A DNA stretch of 64,000 nt, from NCBI RefSeq assembly GCF_904067045.1, contig NZ_CAJFDC010000010.1, forward strand, positions 211,001 to 275,000, given 5' to 3'. Within the stretch, counting starts at the first letter, position 1. Each line of letters starts with the position of its first letter. This stretch comes from Pseudomonas sp. FEN (GTDB lineage Bacteria > Pseudomonadota > Gammaproteobacteria > Pseudomonadales > Pseudomonadaceae). Position numbers and translations under genes: made by a program. Below the pieces are notes generated by a model. The model was given only the letters and a program-made list of their open reading frames with translations, was not told the DNA's origin and did no database searches. Shown in pieces: positions 8,878 to 19,200 of the stretch.

Positions 8878-9807
8878 TCAGGCCTTGTCGAGTTTCTTCT
8901 CATGGGCGGTGACCTGTTGGCACAGCTCGATCATCTGCTCGCGCATCCAGCGGTTGGCCGGGTCCTGGTCGGTGCTTTCATGCCAGTAGAGGTGGGTTTC
9001 CACCGCTGGCACGTCGTTGACCGGCAGCGGGAAGTAATGCAGGTCATGCCGGCGGGCGAAGCGTTCCGGCACGGTCATGACCATATCGGTCTGCTGCAGC
9101 ACCTGCGAGGCCATCAAATAATGTTGCGAGCGCAGGGCGATCTTGCGCTGGATGCCCATCTTGCCCAGGGCCAGGTCGACATAGCCGAGGCCGTTGCGTC
9201 GGCTGGAGATATGGATGTGGGTCAGCCCCAGGTAGTCATCCAGGGTCAGCTTGTCCTTGCCCGCCAACGGATGGGCCTTGCGCATGGCACAGACATAGCG
9301 GTCTTCCATCAGCTTGACATGGCGTACCTGCGGGTCGGTGTTGAGCGGCGCGTCGACGGCGAAGTCGATGCGCCCGGCGGCCAGCTCCTTGGTGGTCTCG
9401 CGGCGCTTGGAGAGGAAACTCTCGATCACCACCGTCGGTGCCAGGCGGCGCAGGCGCTGGAACAGCGGCGGCAGGATCACCGCCTCGGTCAGGTCGGTCA
9501 TGCTGATGCGGTAGGTCTTGTTCGCCTGCAACGGGTTGAAGATCCGGCTTTCCTGGACCGAGATGCGCAGCAGCGAGAGGGCGTTGCGCACCGGGCCGAT
9601 GATGTTCTGGGCCATCGGGGTGGGCACCATGCCCTGGGCGGTACGCACGAACAGCGGGTCGTTGAAGGTCTCGCGCAAGCGGGCCAGGGCGTTGGACACC
9701 GCCGGCTGGGTGATGCCGACGATCTGCCCGGCACGGGTCAGGTTGGCTTCGGTATAGATGGCGTCGAAGACGATGAAAAGGTTGAGGTCGACCTTGCTCA
9801 GATTCAT
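8878..9807 (-). CDS. LysR-family transcriptional regulator
   Basis: A 309-residue LysR protein whose helix-turn-helix is at about residues 20-42 (NLTRAGQIVGITQPAVSNAL), followed by the effector domain. The N-terminus MNLSKVDLNLF is like that of the NodD/LeuO branch. It is divergent from the acyl-CoA dehydrogenase at 9959, with a 151-base shared promoter region, so that gene is the likely target. The inducer cannot be told from sequence. Confidence 0.85.
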   Translation of the reverse strand: MNLSKVDLNLFIVFDAIYTEANLTRAGQIVGITQPAVSNALARLRETFNDPLFVRTAQGMVPTPMAQNIIGPVRNALSLLRISVQESRIFNPLQANKTYRISMTDLTEAVILPPLFQRLRRLAPTVVIESFLSKRRETTKELAAGRIDFAVDAPLNTDPQVRHVKLMEDRYVCAMRKAHPLAGKDKLTLDDYLGLTHIHISSRRNGLGYVDLALGKMGIQRKIALRSQHYLMASQVLQQTDMVMTVPERFARRHDLHYFPLPVNDVPAVETHLYWHESTDQDPANRWMREQMIELCQQVTAHEKKLDKA

Positions 9808-9958
9808 TTCGCGGCGCTCTTATTGTTAGGGTTCGATCGGCCGATCATATATCGGTGATGAATGTTAATACACGCCGAGAATAGCTTTGGTAAATTTTCG
9901 TAGCTGAACTAGCATCGATTCCATGACCCCGACCACCTCCTCAAGAAGGTAGCTGCCC

Positions 9959-11188
9959 ATGGATTTCGCCTACTCGCCCAAGGTTCAGGAATTGCGTGAA
10001 CGCGTGACCGCGTTCATGGACGCTTATGTGTATCCGGCCGAACCGGTATTCGAACGTCAGGTCGCCGAGGGTGATCGCTGGCAGCCCACCGCGATCATGG
10101 AAGAGCTCAAGGCTCGCGCCAAGGCCGAAGGTCTGTGGAACCTGTTTCTGCCGGAGTCCGAGCTGGGCGCCGGGCTGACCAACCTGGAATACGCACCCCT
10201 GGCGGAAATCATGGGCCGCTCGCTGCTCGGGCCGGAGCCGTTCAACTGCTCGGCGCCGGACACCGGCAATATGGAAGTGCTGGTGCGTTATGCCAATGAA
10301 GAACAGAAACAGCGTTGGCTGGAGCCGCTGTTGCGTGGTGAGATCCGTTCCGCGTTCGCGATGACCGAGCCCGACGTGGCCTCGTCCGATGCCACCAACA
10401 TGGCCGCCCGCGCCGAGCGCCAGGGCGATGAGTGGGTGATCAACGGCAAGAAGTGGTGGACGTCCGGCGCTTGCGATCCGCGCTGCAAGATTCTGGTGTT
10501 CATGGGCCTGAGCAACCCGGATGCCCCGCGTCACCAGCAGCACTCGATGATCCTGGTGCCGGTGGACGCGCCCGGGGTGAAGATTGTCCGGCCGTTGCCG
10601 GTGTTCGGTTACGACGATGCGCCCCACGGCCACGCCGAGGTGCTGTTCGAGAATGTACGGGTGCCTTATGAGAACGTGCTGCTGGGCGAGGGGCGTGGTT
10701 TCGAGATCGCCCAGGGCCGCCTTGGCCCGGGCCGGATTCACCACTGCATGCGTTCCATCGGCATGGCCGAGCGGGCGCTGGAGCTGATGTGCAAGCGTGC
10801 GGTCAACCGTACTGCGTTCGGCCGGCCGTTGGCCCGCCTGGGGGGCAATATCGACAAGATCGCCGACTCGCGGATGGAGATCGATATGGCGCGCCTGCTG
10901 ACTTTGAAGGCGGCCTTCATGATGGACACCGCCGGCAACAAGGTGGCGAAAAGCGAGATCGCCCAGATCAAGGTGGTGGCGCCGAACGTGGCGTTGAAGG
11001 TGATCGACCGGGCTATTCAGATCCACGGTGGGGCCGGGGTATCCAACGACTTCCCGTTGGCCTATATGTATGCCATGCAGCGCACCTTGCGCCTGGCCGA
11101 CGGCCCGGATGAAGTGCACCGGGCGGCGATCGGCAAGTATGAGATCGGCAAGTATGTGCCGCGCGAGATGATGCGCTCGGAACGCTAG
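9959..11188 (+). CDS. Acyl-CoA dehydrogenase, ACAD10/11-like
   Basis: A 409-residue flavoprotein of the acyl-CoA dehydrogenase family. It shows the substrate/FAD motif [11 protein letters not shown], the NGKKWWTSG strand, and the C-terminal [14 protein letters not shown]. In that motif an Asp stands where medium-chain enzymes have the catalytic Glu, as in the ACAD10/11 branch. The start at 9959 follows AAGAAGGTAG. The divergent LysR gene probably controls it. Substrate is unknown; an unusual or hydroxylated acyl-CoA is possible. Confidence 0.85.
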   Translation: MDFAYSPKVQELRERVTAFMDAYVYPAEPVFERQVAEGDRWQPTAIMEELKARAKAEGLWNLFLPESELGAGLTNLEYAPLAEIMGRSLLGPEPFNCSAPDTGNMEVLVRYANEEQKQRWLEPLLRGEIRSAFAMTEPDVASSDATNMAARAERQGDEWVINGKKWWTSGACDPRCKILVFMGLSNPDAPRHQQHSMILVPVDAPGVKIVRPLPVFGYDDAPHGHAEVLFENVRVPYENVLLGEGRGFEIAQGRLGPGRIHHCMRSIGMAERALELMCKRAVNRTAFGRPLARLGGNIDKIADSRMEIDMARLLTLKAAFMMDTAGNKVAKSEIAQIKVVAPNVALKVIDRAIQIHGGAGVSNDFPLAYMYAMQRTLRLADGPDEVHRAAIGKYEIGKYVPREMMRSER

Positions 11189-11223
11189 GTAAGCAGTAAA
11201 GGCGACATGAAGGGAACGCGCTC

Positions 11224-11358
11224 TTGTGGCGAGCGGGCTTGCCCGCGCTGGGGGGCGAAGCCGCCCTGAAGCCAATGAATGCGGTGTCTCAGGGCGAACA
11301 CGGTGATAGATTTTGGGGCCGCTTCGCGGCCCAGCGCGGGCAAGCCCGCTCGCCACAA
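11224..11358. repeat. REP doublet (REPIN), GTGGCGAGCGGGCTTGCCCG type
   Basis: The arm at 11224-11251 is the exact inverted complement of 11331-11358 (28 bases). The inner segments GGGGCGAAGCCGCCC and GGGCCGCTTCGCGGCCC are also nearly inverted. It lies between convergent genes. Confidence 0.85.
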
Positions 11359-11392
11359 AGTTCGGCCAGCTCCGAGATTGTTGTCAGGCACC

Positions 11393-12727
11393 TCAATAAA
11401 CCCAGACCTCGACCCGGCGGTTCTTGATACGGCCTTCATCGGCGGTGTTGGCCGCCACTGGCCGCTGCGCGCCGAGGCCCTGGATGTCGCGAAACACCAC
11501 GCCGCCTTTTACCAGTTCCCGGCGCACCGCCATCGCCCGCAGCTTGGACAGCAGGGCCGCGCGGGCCGGATCGTTCTTGGCATCGCCAAAACCGACCAGG
11601 GTCACCTGCTTGTTCAGCTTGCCCTGGGCCCGCAGGTACTCCAGCACCCGCAGCACATCCTGGCGTGCCTTGTTGTCCAGGCTGGCGCTGCCTTCCTCGA
11701 AGCGAAAGTTCACGGACAGTCGCTGAGCCTCTTTCGCCAGTGCCTGATATTCCGCTGACATCGACGGGTCGGCAAGCACCGGCATGGCTTGCACCGTCTG
11801 TGCGACAAAGCCGTTGCTGGCGACAATCGCCTGGCCCGCCGGGCTTTGCACGAAGCGCACCAGGGACGCGGCCCAAGGATTCTGACGGTTGGGCGGCAGG
11901 TAGAAGAACAGCCGTCGCGACAGCGGATAATCCTCGGTGGCGATCAGGCTGGCGAGCGGCAGCATCGCTTGCGAACCACCGTCGACGATGGCCACGGCCT
12001 TGGCCTGGCGGACATAAGGCAGACCGATGAAGCCGATACCCTGGTGATCCTGGCTCACCGCGTCGGACAACTGTTCGCTGGATTCGAAACGCTTCGCGCC
12101 GTTGGCCAGGGATTTGCCGCGGCGGGCCAGGACCAGGTCCTTGAAGGTGTCCCAGGTACCGGACTTTTCGTCGCGGGCATAGAGATGGATGGCGCCACCG
12201 ATACCACCCAGCTCTTCCCAGGTTCTCACTTCGCCGGAAAAGATTCGCGCCAGGTCTTCGGTATTCAGTTGGCTCAACGGGTTTTGCGGATGAAGGATAA
12301 TGGCCACGCCGTCGATGGCGATCACTTGCTCGGCCTCGGGGCTCTTCAGGTCGCCGAGGCCGGCGAGGTCCAGCAGCTCCGCGTCCTTGATCGGGCGCGA
12401 AGATGCAGCCAGGTCCGCGGTACCGGCTTTCAGGGCGCTGAAACCGGTGCTGGAACCATGCGCGGCGACTTCGACCCGGACCCGTCGACCCTGCTCGGTG
12501 GTGGCAAGCACGCGCTGCTCGTTGTCCTTGCCAGTATTGGCCAGGTGCACGCCATTCAGGCCTTGTTCCTCGAGCCAGCCCTTGACCAGCGCCGGTCCGA
12601 GGTTGGCACCGATGGTGTTGGAGCCCTGGATACGCAGCGCCGGGCCCTCGTCGGGCGAGGCGGGCAAGGCGGCCAGGGTCAGGGCGGGGAGGCTGCAAAG
12701 GATCAGCAGTGAGAGCGCGCGCAGCAT
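11393..12727 (-). CDS. PstS-like phosphate-binding protein fused to an OmpA peptidoglycan-binding domain
   Basis: A 444-residue exported protein. A signal peptide (LSLLILCSLPALTLA) precedes a substrate-binding domain of the PstS type with QGSNTIGANL, the loop HGSSTGF and DEKSGTWDTF. The last 120 residues are an OmpA-like domain (VTLVGFGDAKNDPARAALLSKLRA ... RIKNRRVEVWVY). A binding protein tethered to the cell wall is inferred. No ABC permease genes adjoin it. Phosphate sensing or binding is the best guess; the ligand is unproven. Confidence 0.85.
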   Translation of the reverse strand: MLRALSLLILCSLPALTLAALPASPDEGPALRIQGSNTIGANLGPALVKGWLEEQGLNGVHLANTGKDNEQRVLATTEQGRRVRVEVAAHGSSTGFSALKAGTADLAASSRPIKDAELLDLAGLGDLKSPEAEQVIAIDGVAIILHPQNPLSQLNTEDLARIFSGEVRTWEELGGIGGAIHLYARDEKSGTWDTFKDLVLARRGKSLANGAKRFESSEQLSDAVSQDHQGIGFIGLPYVRQAKAVAIVDGGSQAMLPLASLIATEDYPLSRRLFFYLPPNRQNPWAASLVRFVQSPAGQAIVASNGFVAQTVQAMPVLADPSMSAEYQALAKEAQRLSVNFRFEEGSASLDNKARQDVLRVLEYLRAQGKLNKQVTLVGFGDAKNDPARAALLSKLRAMAVRRELVKGGVVFRDIQGLGAQRPVAANTADEGRIKNRRVEVWVY

Positions 12728-12832
12728 GGGGCCTGCACCTTTAATGGGTCAAAGTGCTGCGAGAATGAGTCAGAAAGGTTACAGCTGGATGACAGGGTAG
12801 GGGGTGTCCGCTGAGGTGATGGCGCCTGTTCC

Positions 12833-12878
12833 GGCCTCTTCGCGGCGGTCCGGTGTCCCGGACCGCCGCGAAGAGGCC
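12833..12878. terminator. Long perfect hairpin downstream of xthA
   Basis: Arms 12833-12853 and 12858-12878 form a 21-bp GC-rich perfect stem with a 4-base loop (TGTC). It stands just after the xthA stop on the minus strand and before the PstS-OmpA gene. No T-run follows, so it may be a repeat-derived or mRNA-stabilising hairpin rather than a simple terminator. Confidence 0.5.
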
Positions 12879-12897
12879 CTCAAGGTCGAACGCCGAA

Positions 12898-13710
12898 TCA
12901 GCCCAGTTCCAGCCAGATCGGGGCGTGGTCGGAAGGTTTCTCCATGCCGCGCAATTCATAGTCGACCCCACCGGCCTTGACCCGTGGCAGCAAACCATTC
13001 GAGGCCATGATCACGTCGATGCGCAGGCCACGCTTGGGCTCGTCTTCGAAACCACGGCTGCGATAATCGAACCAGCTGAACCGGTCGCTCACCTCGGGGT
13101 GCAGGTGCCGGAAGCTGTCCACCAACCCCCAGTTCTTCAGGCGGGCCAGCCATTCACGTTCTTCCGGCAGGAAGCTGCACTTGCCGGTTTTCAGCCAGCG
13201 CTTGGCGTTGTCGGCACCGATGCCGATATCGCAGTCTTCCGGGGAAATATTGATATCGCCCATCACCACCAGCGGCTGGTCCTGCTTGAAGCGGCTTTCC
13301 AGCAACTGTTGCAGCTCCTGGTAGAAGCGTTCCTTGGCCGGGAACTTGGTCGGATGGTCGCGGCTTTCGCCCTGGGGGAAGTAGCCATTCATGATGGTTA
13401 CCGGCGTGCCGTTTTCATCGGCGAAGGTGCCCCAGATGAAACGCTTCTGGGCCTCCTCGTCGTCGTTCTCGAAGCCCTTGTGCAGGCTCAGCGGCGCCCG
13501 GCGCGACAGTAGCGCCACGCCGTAATGGCCTTTCTGGCCGTGAAAGTGCACGTGGTAACCGAGGGCTTCGACTTCGCTCTGGGGAAACTGCTCGTCGGAA
13601 ACCTTGGTTTCCTGCAGGCCGATGACGTCCGGCTGGTGCTTCTCGATCAGCGCCGCCAACTGATGGGGCCGGGCGCGCAGGCCGTTGATGTTGAACGAGA
13701 CGATCTTCAT
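12898..13710 (-). CDS. xthA: Exodeoxyribonuclease III
   Basis: A 270-residue DNA repair nuclease of the ExoIII/APE family acting on abasic sites and 3' ends. It begins [14 protein letters not shown], carries the metal ligand in [12 protein letters not shown], the catalytic strand [13 protein letters not shown] and the terminal [10 protein letters not shown]. The start at 13710 fits the family; the longer open frame upstream does not. Length is normal. It is divergent from an acetyltransferase gene. Confidence 0.95.
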   Translation of the reverse strand: MKIVSFNINGLRARPHQLAALIEKHQPDVIGLQETKVSDEQFPQSEVEALGYHVHFHGQKGHYGVALLSRRAPLSLHKGFENDDEEAQKRFIWGTFADENGTPVTIMNGYFPQGESRDHPTKFPAKERFYQELQQLLESRFKQDQPLVVMGDINISPEDCDIGIGADNAKRWLKTGKCSFLPEEREWLARLKNWGLVDSFRHLHPEVSDRFSWFDYRSRGFEDEPKRGLRIDVIMASNGLLPRVKAGGVDYELRGMEKPSDHAPIWLELG

Positions 13711-13846
13711 GGGCGGCAATCCTGGCAAAACAGCGATGCTAGCCGACAAGTCCGGCGACGGCCAGTATGGCGGGAGTACCGATGCGCTGCTAACGTTGCT
13801 GTCAGATCGTTGCGACAGCACGCCGCGACCAGGGAGATTGATCGTC

Positions 13847-14497
13847 ATGCCGGATCTGCCAGAGATCAGCGCCCAAATCCATATGCTCGACGGTGGTTAT
13901 TCACGCGAAGCGCGCTCCCTGCTGTACCAGGCCTATCGGCATGAGCCGACCTTCGCCTATCTGTTCGAGGCCGAGCGCCCGGGCTACGAGCAGCGGGTCC
14001 GGGCCACGGTGCGCGAGCGGGTCAAGCAACACTTTCTCGAAGATCTGCCCGCCATCGGGCTGCTGGTCAACGACCGCCTGATCGGCATCGCGCTGATCGC
14101 TCCGCCACAACGCCGCCTGGACATCACCGAAAGCTGGGTCTGGCGCATGCGCATGCTGTTGACTACCGGCTTTCGCTGTACCCGCCGTTACCTGGAGTAC
14201 CAGCAGGCGGTGCTCGCCTGCCTGCCGTCGGGGTCGGTGCATGTGCTGCCGTTACTGGGTATCCACCCGCAGTTCCAGGGCCAGCACTATGGCGAACAAT
14301 TGCTGATGGCGGTGCATAACTGGTGTGCCGGGGACCCGAACTCCCAGGGCGTGGTGCTCGATACCGGCAACCCGCGCTACCTGGAGTTCTACAAGCGTCA
14401 GGGCTACGAGGAGATCGGCGAAGTGGCCGTGGGACCGATCCGCGAGCATGTGTTTTACCACTCCAACCCGCAGATGTTACAAACAGCAATGGCTTGA
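13847..14497 (+). CDS. GNAT-family N-acetyltransferase
   Basis: A 216-residue protein with the GNAT core in its second half. [18 protein letters not shown] is the acetyl-CoA pyrophosphate loop (Q/RxxGxG/A variant), followed by [20 protein letters not shown] good ribosome site, AGGGAG, lies 10 bases before the Met at 13847, which beats the in-frame Met at 13685. Substrate unknown. tamA follows on the same strand about 70 bases later. Confidence 0.85.
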   Translation: MPDLPEISAQIHMLDGGYSREARSLLYQAYRHEPTFAYLFEAERPGYEQRVRATVRERVKQHFLEDLPAIGLLVNDRLIGIALIAPPQRRLDITESWVWRMRMLLTTGFRCTRRYLEYQQAVLACLPSGSVHVLPLLGIHPQFQGQHYGEQLLMAVHNWCAGDPNSQGVVLDTGNPRYLEFYKRQGYEEIGEVAVGPIREHVFYHSNPQMLQTAMA

Positions 14498-14567
14498 CTG
14501 TCGAACTTTCCGGTCGGTTTCGCGTTCTATGACGGCCCTAACCCAGCCCGTGATAGCATCCGCGCCT

Positions 14568-16295
14568 ATGATGTTTTCCAAGAAAATGACCGGCGGTTTG
14601 CTTGTGCTCTGTTGCAGCATGGCGGCCCTGGCGCAAAGTGAACTCGATGTACGGGTCAAGCCGGCGAATGACGAGTTGAAAGCCAATGTGGAAGGCTACA
14701 TTGGCAGCTTGGGTAATCGTGGTGAGAATGCCTTGCGGCGCTTCAGCCGTGGCGCCCAGGAGCAGGCACGCAAGGCCGCGCAGGCGCTCGGCTATTATCA
14801 GCCGCAGATCGAGAGCGAAGTCGAAGCTGGCAAGACGCCACGGCTTATTCTCACCATCGACCCCGGCGAACCCGTGCACCTGCGTAATGTCACCGTGCGC
14901 ATCGATGGTCCGGCCGCCAACCTCAAGGCCTTCCGGGTTCCCCAAAGTGACACCCTCAAACCCGGTGCCGTGCTCAACCATGGGCACTACGAGGATGCCA
15001 AGCGCCTGATCCTCAACCAGGCCTCGCGTTATGGTTTTTTCAGCGGACGGTTCATCAGCCAGAAGCTGGTCGTCGATCCCCAGGCGGGCATCGCCGATAT
15101 CGAGCTGATCTATTCCAGTGGTCCGCGTTATGCCCTTGGCCCGGTGCATTTCGCCGGTGATACCCCTTTCGACGAAGACCTGCTGCACCGCATGGTGCCG
15201 TTCAAGCCCGGTACCCCTTACGATTCCGAGCTGATTGCCGAACTCAACCAGGCCCTGCAAGCAAGTGGCTACTTCGAAGGCGTGCGGGTAGACGCGGCAC
15301 CGCCAGCGGCCAAGGATCAGGTGATCCCGGTCGAGGTCCGGCTCGATACCCGCAAGCCGCGCACCATGGGTTTGGGCCTGGGCTATTCGACCGATGTCGG
15401 GCCCCGCGTCAAGGCCAACTGGACCCGCCACTGGGTCAACGCCAAGGGTGACAGCTACGGCATCGAAAGCGAGGTTTCCGCGCCGCGGCAGAATATCGGC
15501 CTCTGGTATGACCGGCCGCTGGATCCGCCGCTCACCGACAAGCTGCGCTGGGCCGCCGGCTATCAGTACGAAGAAATTTCCAACACCGACAGCTTGAGCA
15601 AGTTGCTCACCGTCGGCCCGGAATGGCACAGCAAACTGCCCAGCGGCTGGCAGCGGGTGATCTCGCTCAAGTGGCAGCGCGAGGAGTATCGCCTTGGCGA
15701 CGATTCGGGCCTGAGTACCTTGCTGATGCCAGGTATCAGTTACTCCTACCTGCGCAGCGACAACCGCATCGATCCGCACAACGGCTATCGCTTGCAGTTC
15801 GATAGCAAGGTCGCCAAGGAAGGGTTGGGCTCGGACAACAACCTGTTGTACGGCACGGCCATGCTCAAGGGCCTGACCACGCTCTGGGATAACCATCGCT
15901 TCCTTGGCCGTATCCAGTTCGGCGGCAGTGCCACCAACGGCTACCAGAGCGTGCCGCCGTCCTTGCGTTTCTTCGCCGGTGGCGACCAGAGCGTGCGCGG
16001 TTATGACTACCAGAGCCTGTCTCCGGAAAACGCCGAGGGGGATCGGGTCGGTGGCCGCTACATGGTTGCTGGCAGTCTTGAATACCAATATTCCATTGCC
16101 GAGAAATGGCGGGTCGCGACCTTCGTCGACCAGGGCAACTCGTTCAACACCCTGGAGTTGCCGAGCCTCAAGACCGGCGTCGGTATCGGTGTGCGCTGGG
16201 TCTCGCCGGTGGGGCCGATCCGTCTCGACCTGGCGCATGCGCTGAACGATCCCGGCGGCATTCGTTTGCACTTTTCCATGGGGCCTGAGTTGTGA
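14568..16295 (+). CDS. tamA: Translocation and assembly module outer-membrane subunit TamA
   Basis: A 575-residue Omp85-family protein. A signal peptide (residues 1-23, ending ALAQS) is followed by POTRA domains and a C-terminal beta barrel with the hallmark RFFAGGDQSVRGYDYQ lid-lock motif. It ends in a typical outer-membrane signature. With TamB it inserts some outer-membrane proteins. The start at 14568 gives a compact signal peptide; an in-frame Met at 14529 is an alternative. Its stop overlaps the GTG of tamB. Confidence 0.93.
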   Translation: MMFSKKMTGGLLVLCCSMAALAQSELDVRVKPANDELKANVEGYIGSLGNRGENALRRFSRGAQEQARKAAQALGYYQPQIESEVEAGKTPRLILTIDPGEPVHLRNVTVRIDGPAANLKAFRVPQSDTLKPGAVLNHGHYEDAKRLILNQASRYGFFSGRFISQKLVVDPQAGIADIELIYSSGPRYALGPVHFAGDTPFDEDLLHRMVPFKPGTPYDSELIAELNQALQASGYFEGVRVDAAPPAAKDQVIPVEVRLDTRKPRTMGLGLGYSTDVGPRVKANWTRHWVNAKGDSYGIESEVSAPRQNIGLWYDRPLDPPLTDKLRWAAGYQYEEISNTDSLSKLLTVGPEWHSKLPSGWQRVISLKWQREEYRLGDDSGLSTLLMPGISYSYLRSDNRIDPHNGYRLQFDSKVAKEGLGSDNNLLYGTAMLKGLTTLWDNHRFLGRIQFGGSATNGYQSVPPSLRFFAGGDQSVRGYDYQSLSPENAEGDRVGGRYMVAGSLEYQYSIAEKWRVATFVDQGNSFNTLELPSLKTGVGIGVRWVSPVGPIRLDLAHALNDPGGIRLHFSMGPEL

Positions 16296-19200
16296 AGCGT
16301 GGTTTGAAAATACTCGGCCTGGCGCTGGTCTTGCTGATCCTGTTGCTGCTGGTGGCGCTGGGTCTGCTGCTGGGGACCCAGGCCGGTAGTCGTTGGGCGT
16401 TGGCGCAAGTCCCTGGCTTGAGCGTGGAAAACTTCCAGGGTCGCCTGGGCGGGCAGTGGAGTGCCGATCATCTGCTCTGGCAACAGGGCGGCGATCGGGT
16501 CGAGTTGCAACAACCACGCTTCAATTGGTCGCCACTGTGCCTGACGCACTTGGTGTTGTGTGTCGATCAGTTGGACGTCGAGCGGATCGACCTGCGGTTC
16601 GAACCGAGTGCCCCGACCGAGAGCGGACCGCTGAGTTTACCGGCGCTGAAACTGCCGCTGGCGATCGAGTTGCGACAGGTACGCATCGGCAGCTTGTGGC
16701 TCGATGGCAGCGAGCAGCTCAAGGCGTTGCAACTGGCCGCGCATTGGACCGCGAAGGGGTTGCGGATCGATACCCTGCATCTGCAGCATGACGACCTGCG
16801 CCTGGACCTGTCCGGGCTGTTGCAACCGAGTGGCGACTGGCCGTTGAGCGCCGAGGGCCAGTTGCTGTTGCCGGCTCCGGGCGGCGAGCCCTGGGCCCTG
16901 GCGCTGGAAGTGCGCGGCGATCTGCTCAGGACCCTCAAGCTCAAGGCCAACAGCAGCGGTTATCTGCGGGGCCAACTGACGGGCGAGCTGGAGGCCCTGG
17001 CCGAGCACCTGCCGGCCCGGGTGCGGATTACCGCCGATGGCTTCAAGGCCAGCGCCGAATTGCCGGATACCCTGCAACTCAACCAGCTTGAACTCACCGG
17101 CAGCGGCAATCTGAAAGACGGTTACCAGCTTCAGGGCAAGGCGGTATTACCCGCAGAACAAGGCCCCGTCGACCTGAACCTGCAAGCTCGGGTCGATGCA
17201 CAGGGCGCCCGGATCGCCGCGCTGGAGCTGACGGCCGATGCCAGGCAGCGGCTGAAACTCAGTGGCGAGCTGGATTGGCGCGAGGGCTTCAGTGCCGACG
17301 CCAAGGTCGACTGGCTGGACTTCCCCTGGCGGCGTCTGTACCCGTTGCTCGATGAGCCAGCGGTCAAGGCGCGGACCCTGGTCGGCGAAGTGCATTACCG
17401 CGACGGCAACTATCTGGGTTATGTCCAGGCCGACCTCGACGGTCCGGCGGGCAAGTTCAGTGTGCTGACGCCGTTCAGCGGCGACCTGAAACAGATTGCC
17501 CTGCCGCAGCTCGAACTGACGGCGGGGCAGGGCAAGGCCAGCGGACACCTGAATCTGCAATTCGCCGATGGCATCGCCTGGGACACCGCGCTGGACTTGA
17601 GCGCGTTCAACCCGGCGTACTGGCTGGCGGAGCTGCCCGGAACCCTGGCCGGGCAGTTGCGGAGCCAGGGCGAGTTGAAGAACCAGCAGTTGAGCCTGCA
17701 AGCTGCTCTCGACCTCAAGGGCAAACTGCGTGGGCAGCCGGCACTGCTCCAGGCCAAGGCCAGCGGAAAGGCTGAGCAATGGACCCTGGGAGCCCTGGAT
17801 ATCCGCCTGGGCGACAATCGCATCCAGGGCCATGGCAGCCTGCAACAACGCCTGGCCGGGCAACTCGACCTCAACCTGACGCGCCTCGGCCAGCTCTGGC
17901 CGCGGTTGCGCGGGCAAGTCAAAGGGCGAGTCGATCTCGCCGGCAGCCTCAAGGCGCCGCAGGGCAAGGTCAGCCTGCATGGCCAGCAACTGCTGTTCGC
18001 CGATAACCGCCTGCAAGACCTCAGCCTCGAGGCCAATCTCGACAGCGCCCAACGTGGCCAGCTCGACCTCAAGGGCGAGGGTATCCAGGTCGGCGACACG
18101 GCCCTGGGCACGCTGACCTTGCACGGACAGGGCGATCTCAAGCGCCAGCAGGCGCAACTCGATCTGCAAGGCCCACTGCTGAAACTGGCCCTTGGCCTGG
18201 AGGGCGGACTCGACAAGGGCAATTGGCGCGGGCGCCTGGTTTCGGGCGATGTACAGAGCGGTGGCCAGGACTGGAAACTGCAGAACCCGGCGAAACTCGA
18301 ATACCTCACCGATGGTCGGCTGAACTTCGGCGGGCACTGCTGGTTGTCGGGCCCGGCCAGCCTGTGCGGCGAGGACCAGCGGCTGATGCCCGAGCCGCGC
18401 TTGCGTTATCACCTCAAGCAGTTTCCCCTGGAAAGCCTGGCGCAATGGTTGCCTCGCGATTTCGCCTGGCAGGGCCGGCTCAATGCCGAGCTGCAACTGG
18501 ACCTGCCGGCCAGCGGGCCCAAGGGCCAGATCATGATCGATGCCAGCGGCGGTACGCTGCGCATGCGCGAACGGCGCAAATGGCTGGACTTCCCCTACGA
18601 GACCCTCAAGCTCACCAGCAACCTGAGCCCGCGGCGGGTCGACACGGTTCTGGATTTTCGCGGCGGCAAGCTCGGCGAACTGATGCTCCAGGCGCAGATC
18701 AATCCCCTGGCGAAGAACAAACCGCTGAGCGGCGACTTCCGCCTCAGTGGCCTGGACCTCGGCGTGGCCCGGCCTTTCGTGAAAAAGGTCGATACACTGG
18801 CCGGTCGCCTGGATGGCAGCGGGCGCTTGTCCGGCAGCTTGCTGGCGCCCCAGGTCAACGGCAGCCTGACCCTGAGTGGTGGCGAGATCTCCGGGGCGCA
18901 AGTGCCCACCGCGGTCAAGGACTTGCGGGTGCGGGCGCGGATTGCCGGGGAGCACGTCGAGCTCGACGGCAGTTGGACCGGCGGTGACGCCGGGCACGGC
19001 AGCCTGGCCGGGCACATCGATTGGACCGATGCGTTGCAACTGGAGTTGGCGATCAAGGGCTCGCAGTTGCCGATCAACGTCGAACCTTATGCCACGCTGG
19101 AAGTCGCGCCGGACCTGACGCTGTCGATGCAGGCTGACAAGCTGGCGATTGTTGGCAAGGTGCATGTGCCCAAGGGCGCGATCATCGTGCGCGAGCTGCC

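Noticed and set aside
9941..11356. 471-residue open frame antisense to the acyl-CoA dehydrogenase
   Set aside because: His-rich shadow translation of a well-supported gene.
14538..16517. 659-residue open frame antisense to tamA
   Set aside because: No signal, domain or ribosome site; tamA on the other strand is clear.
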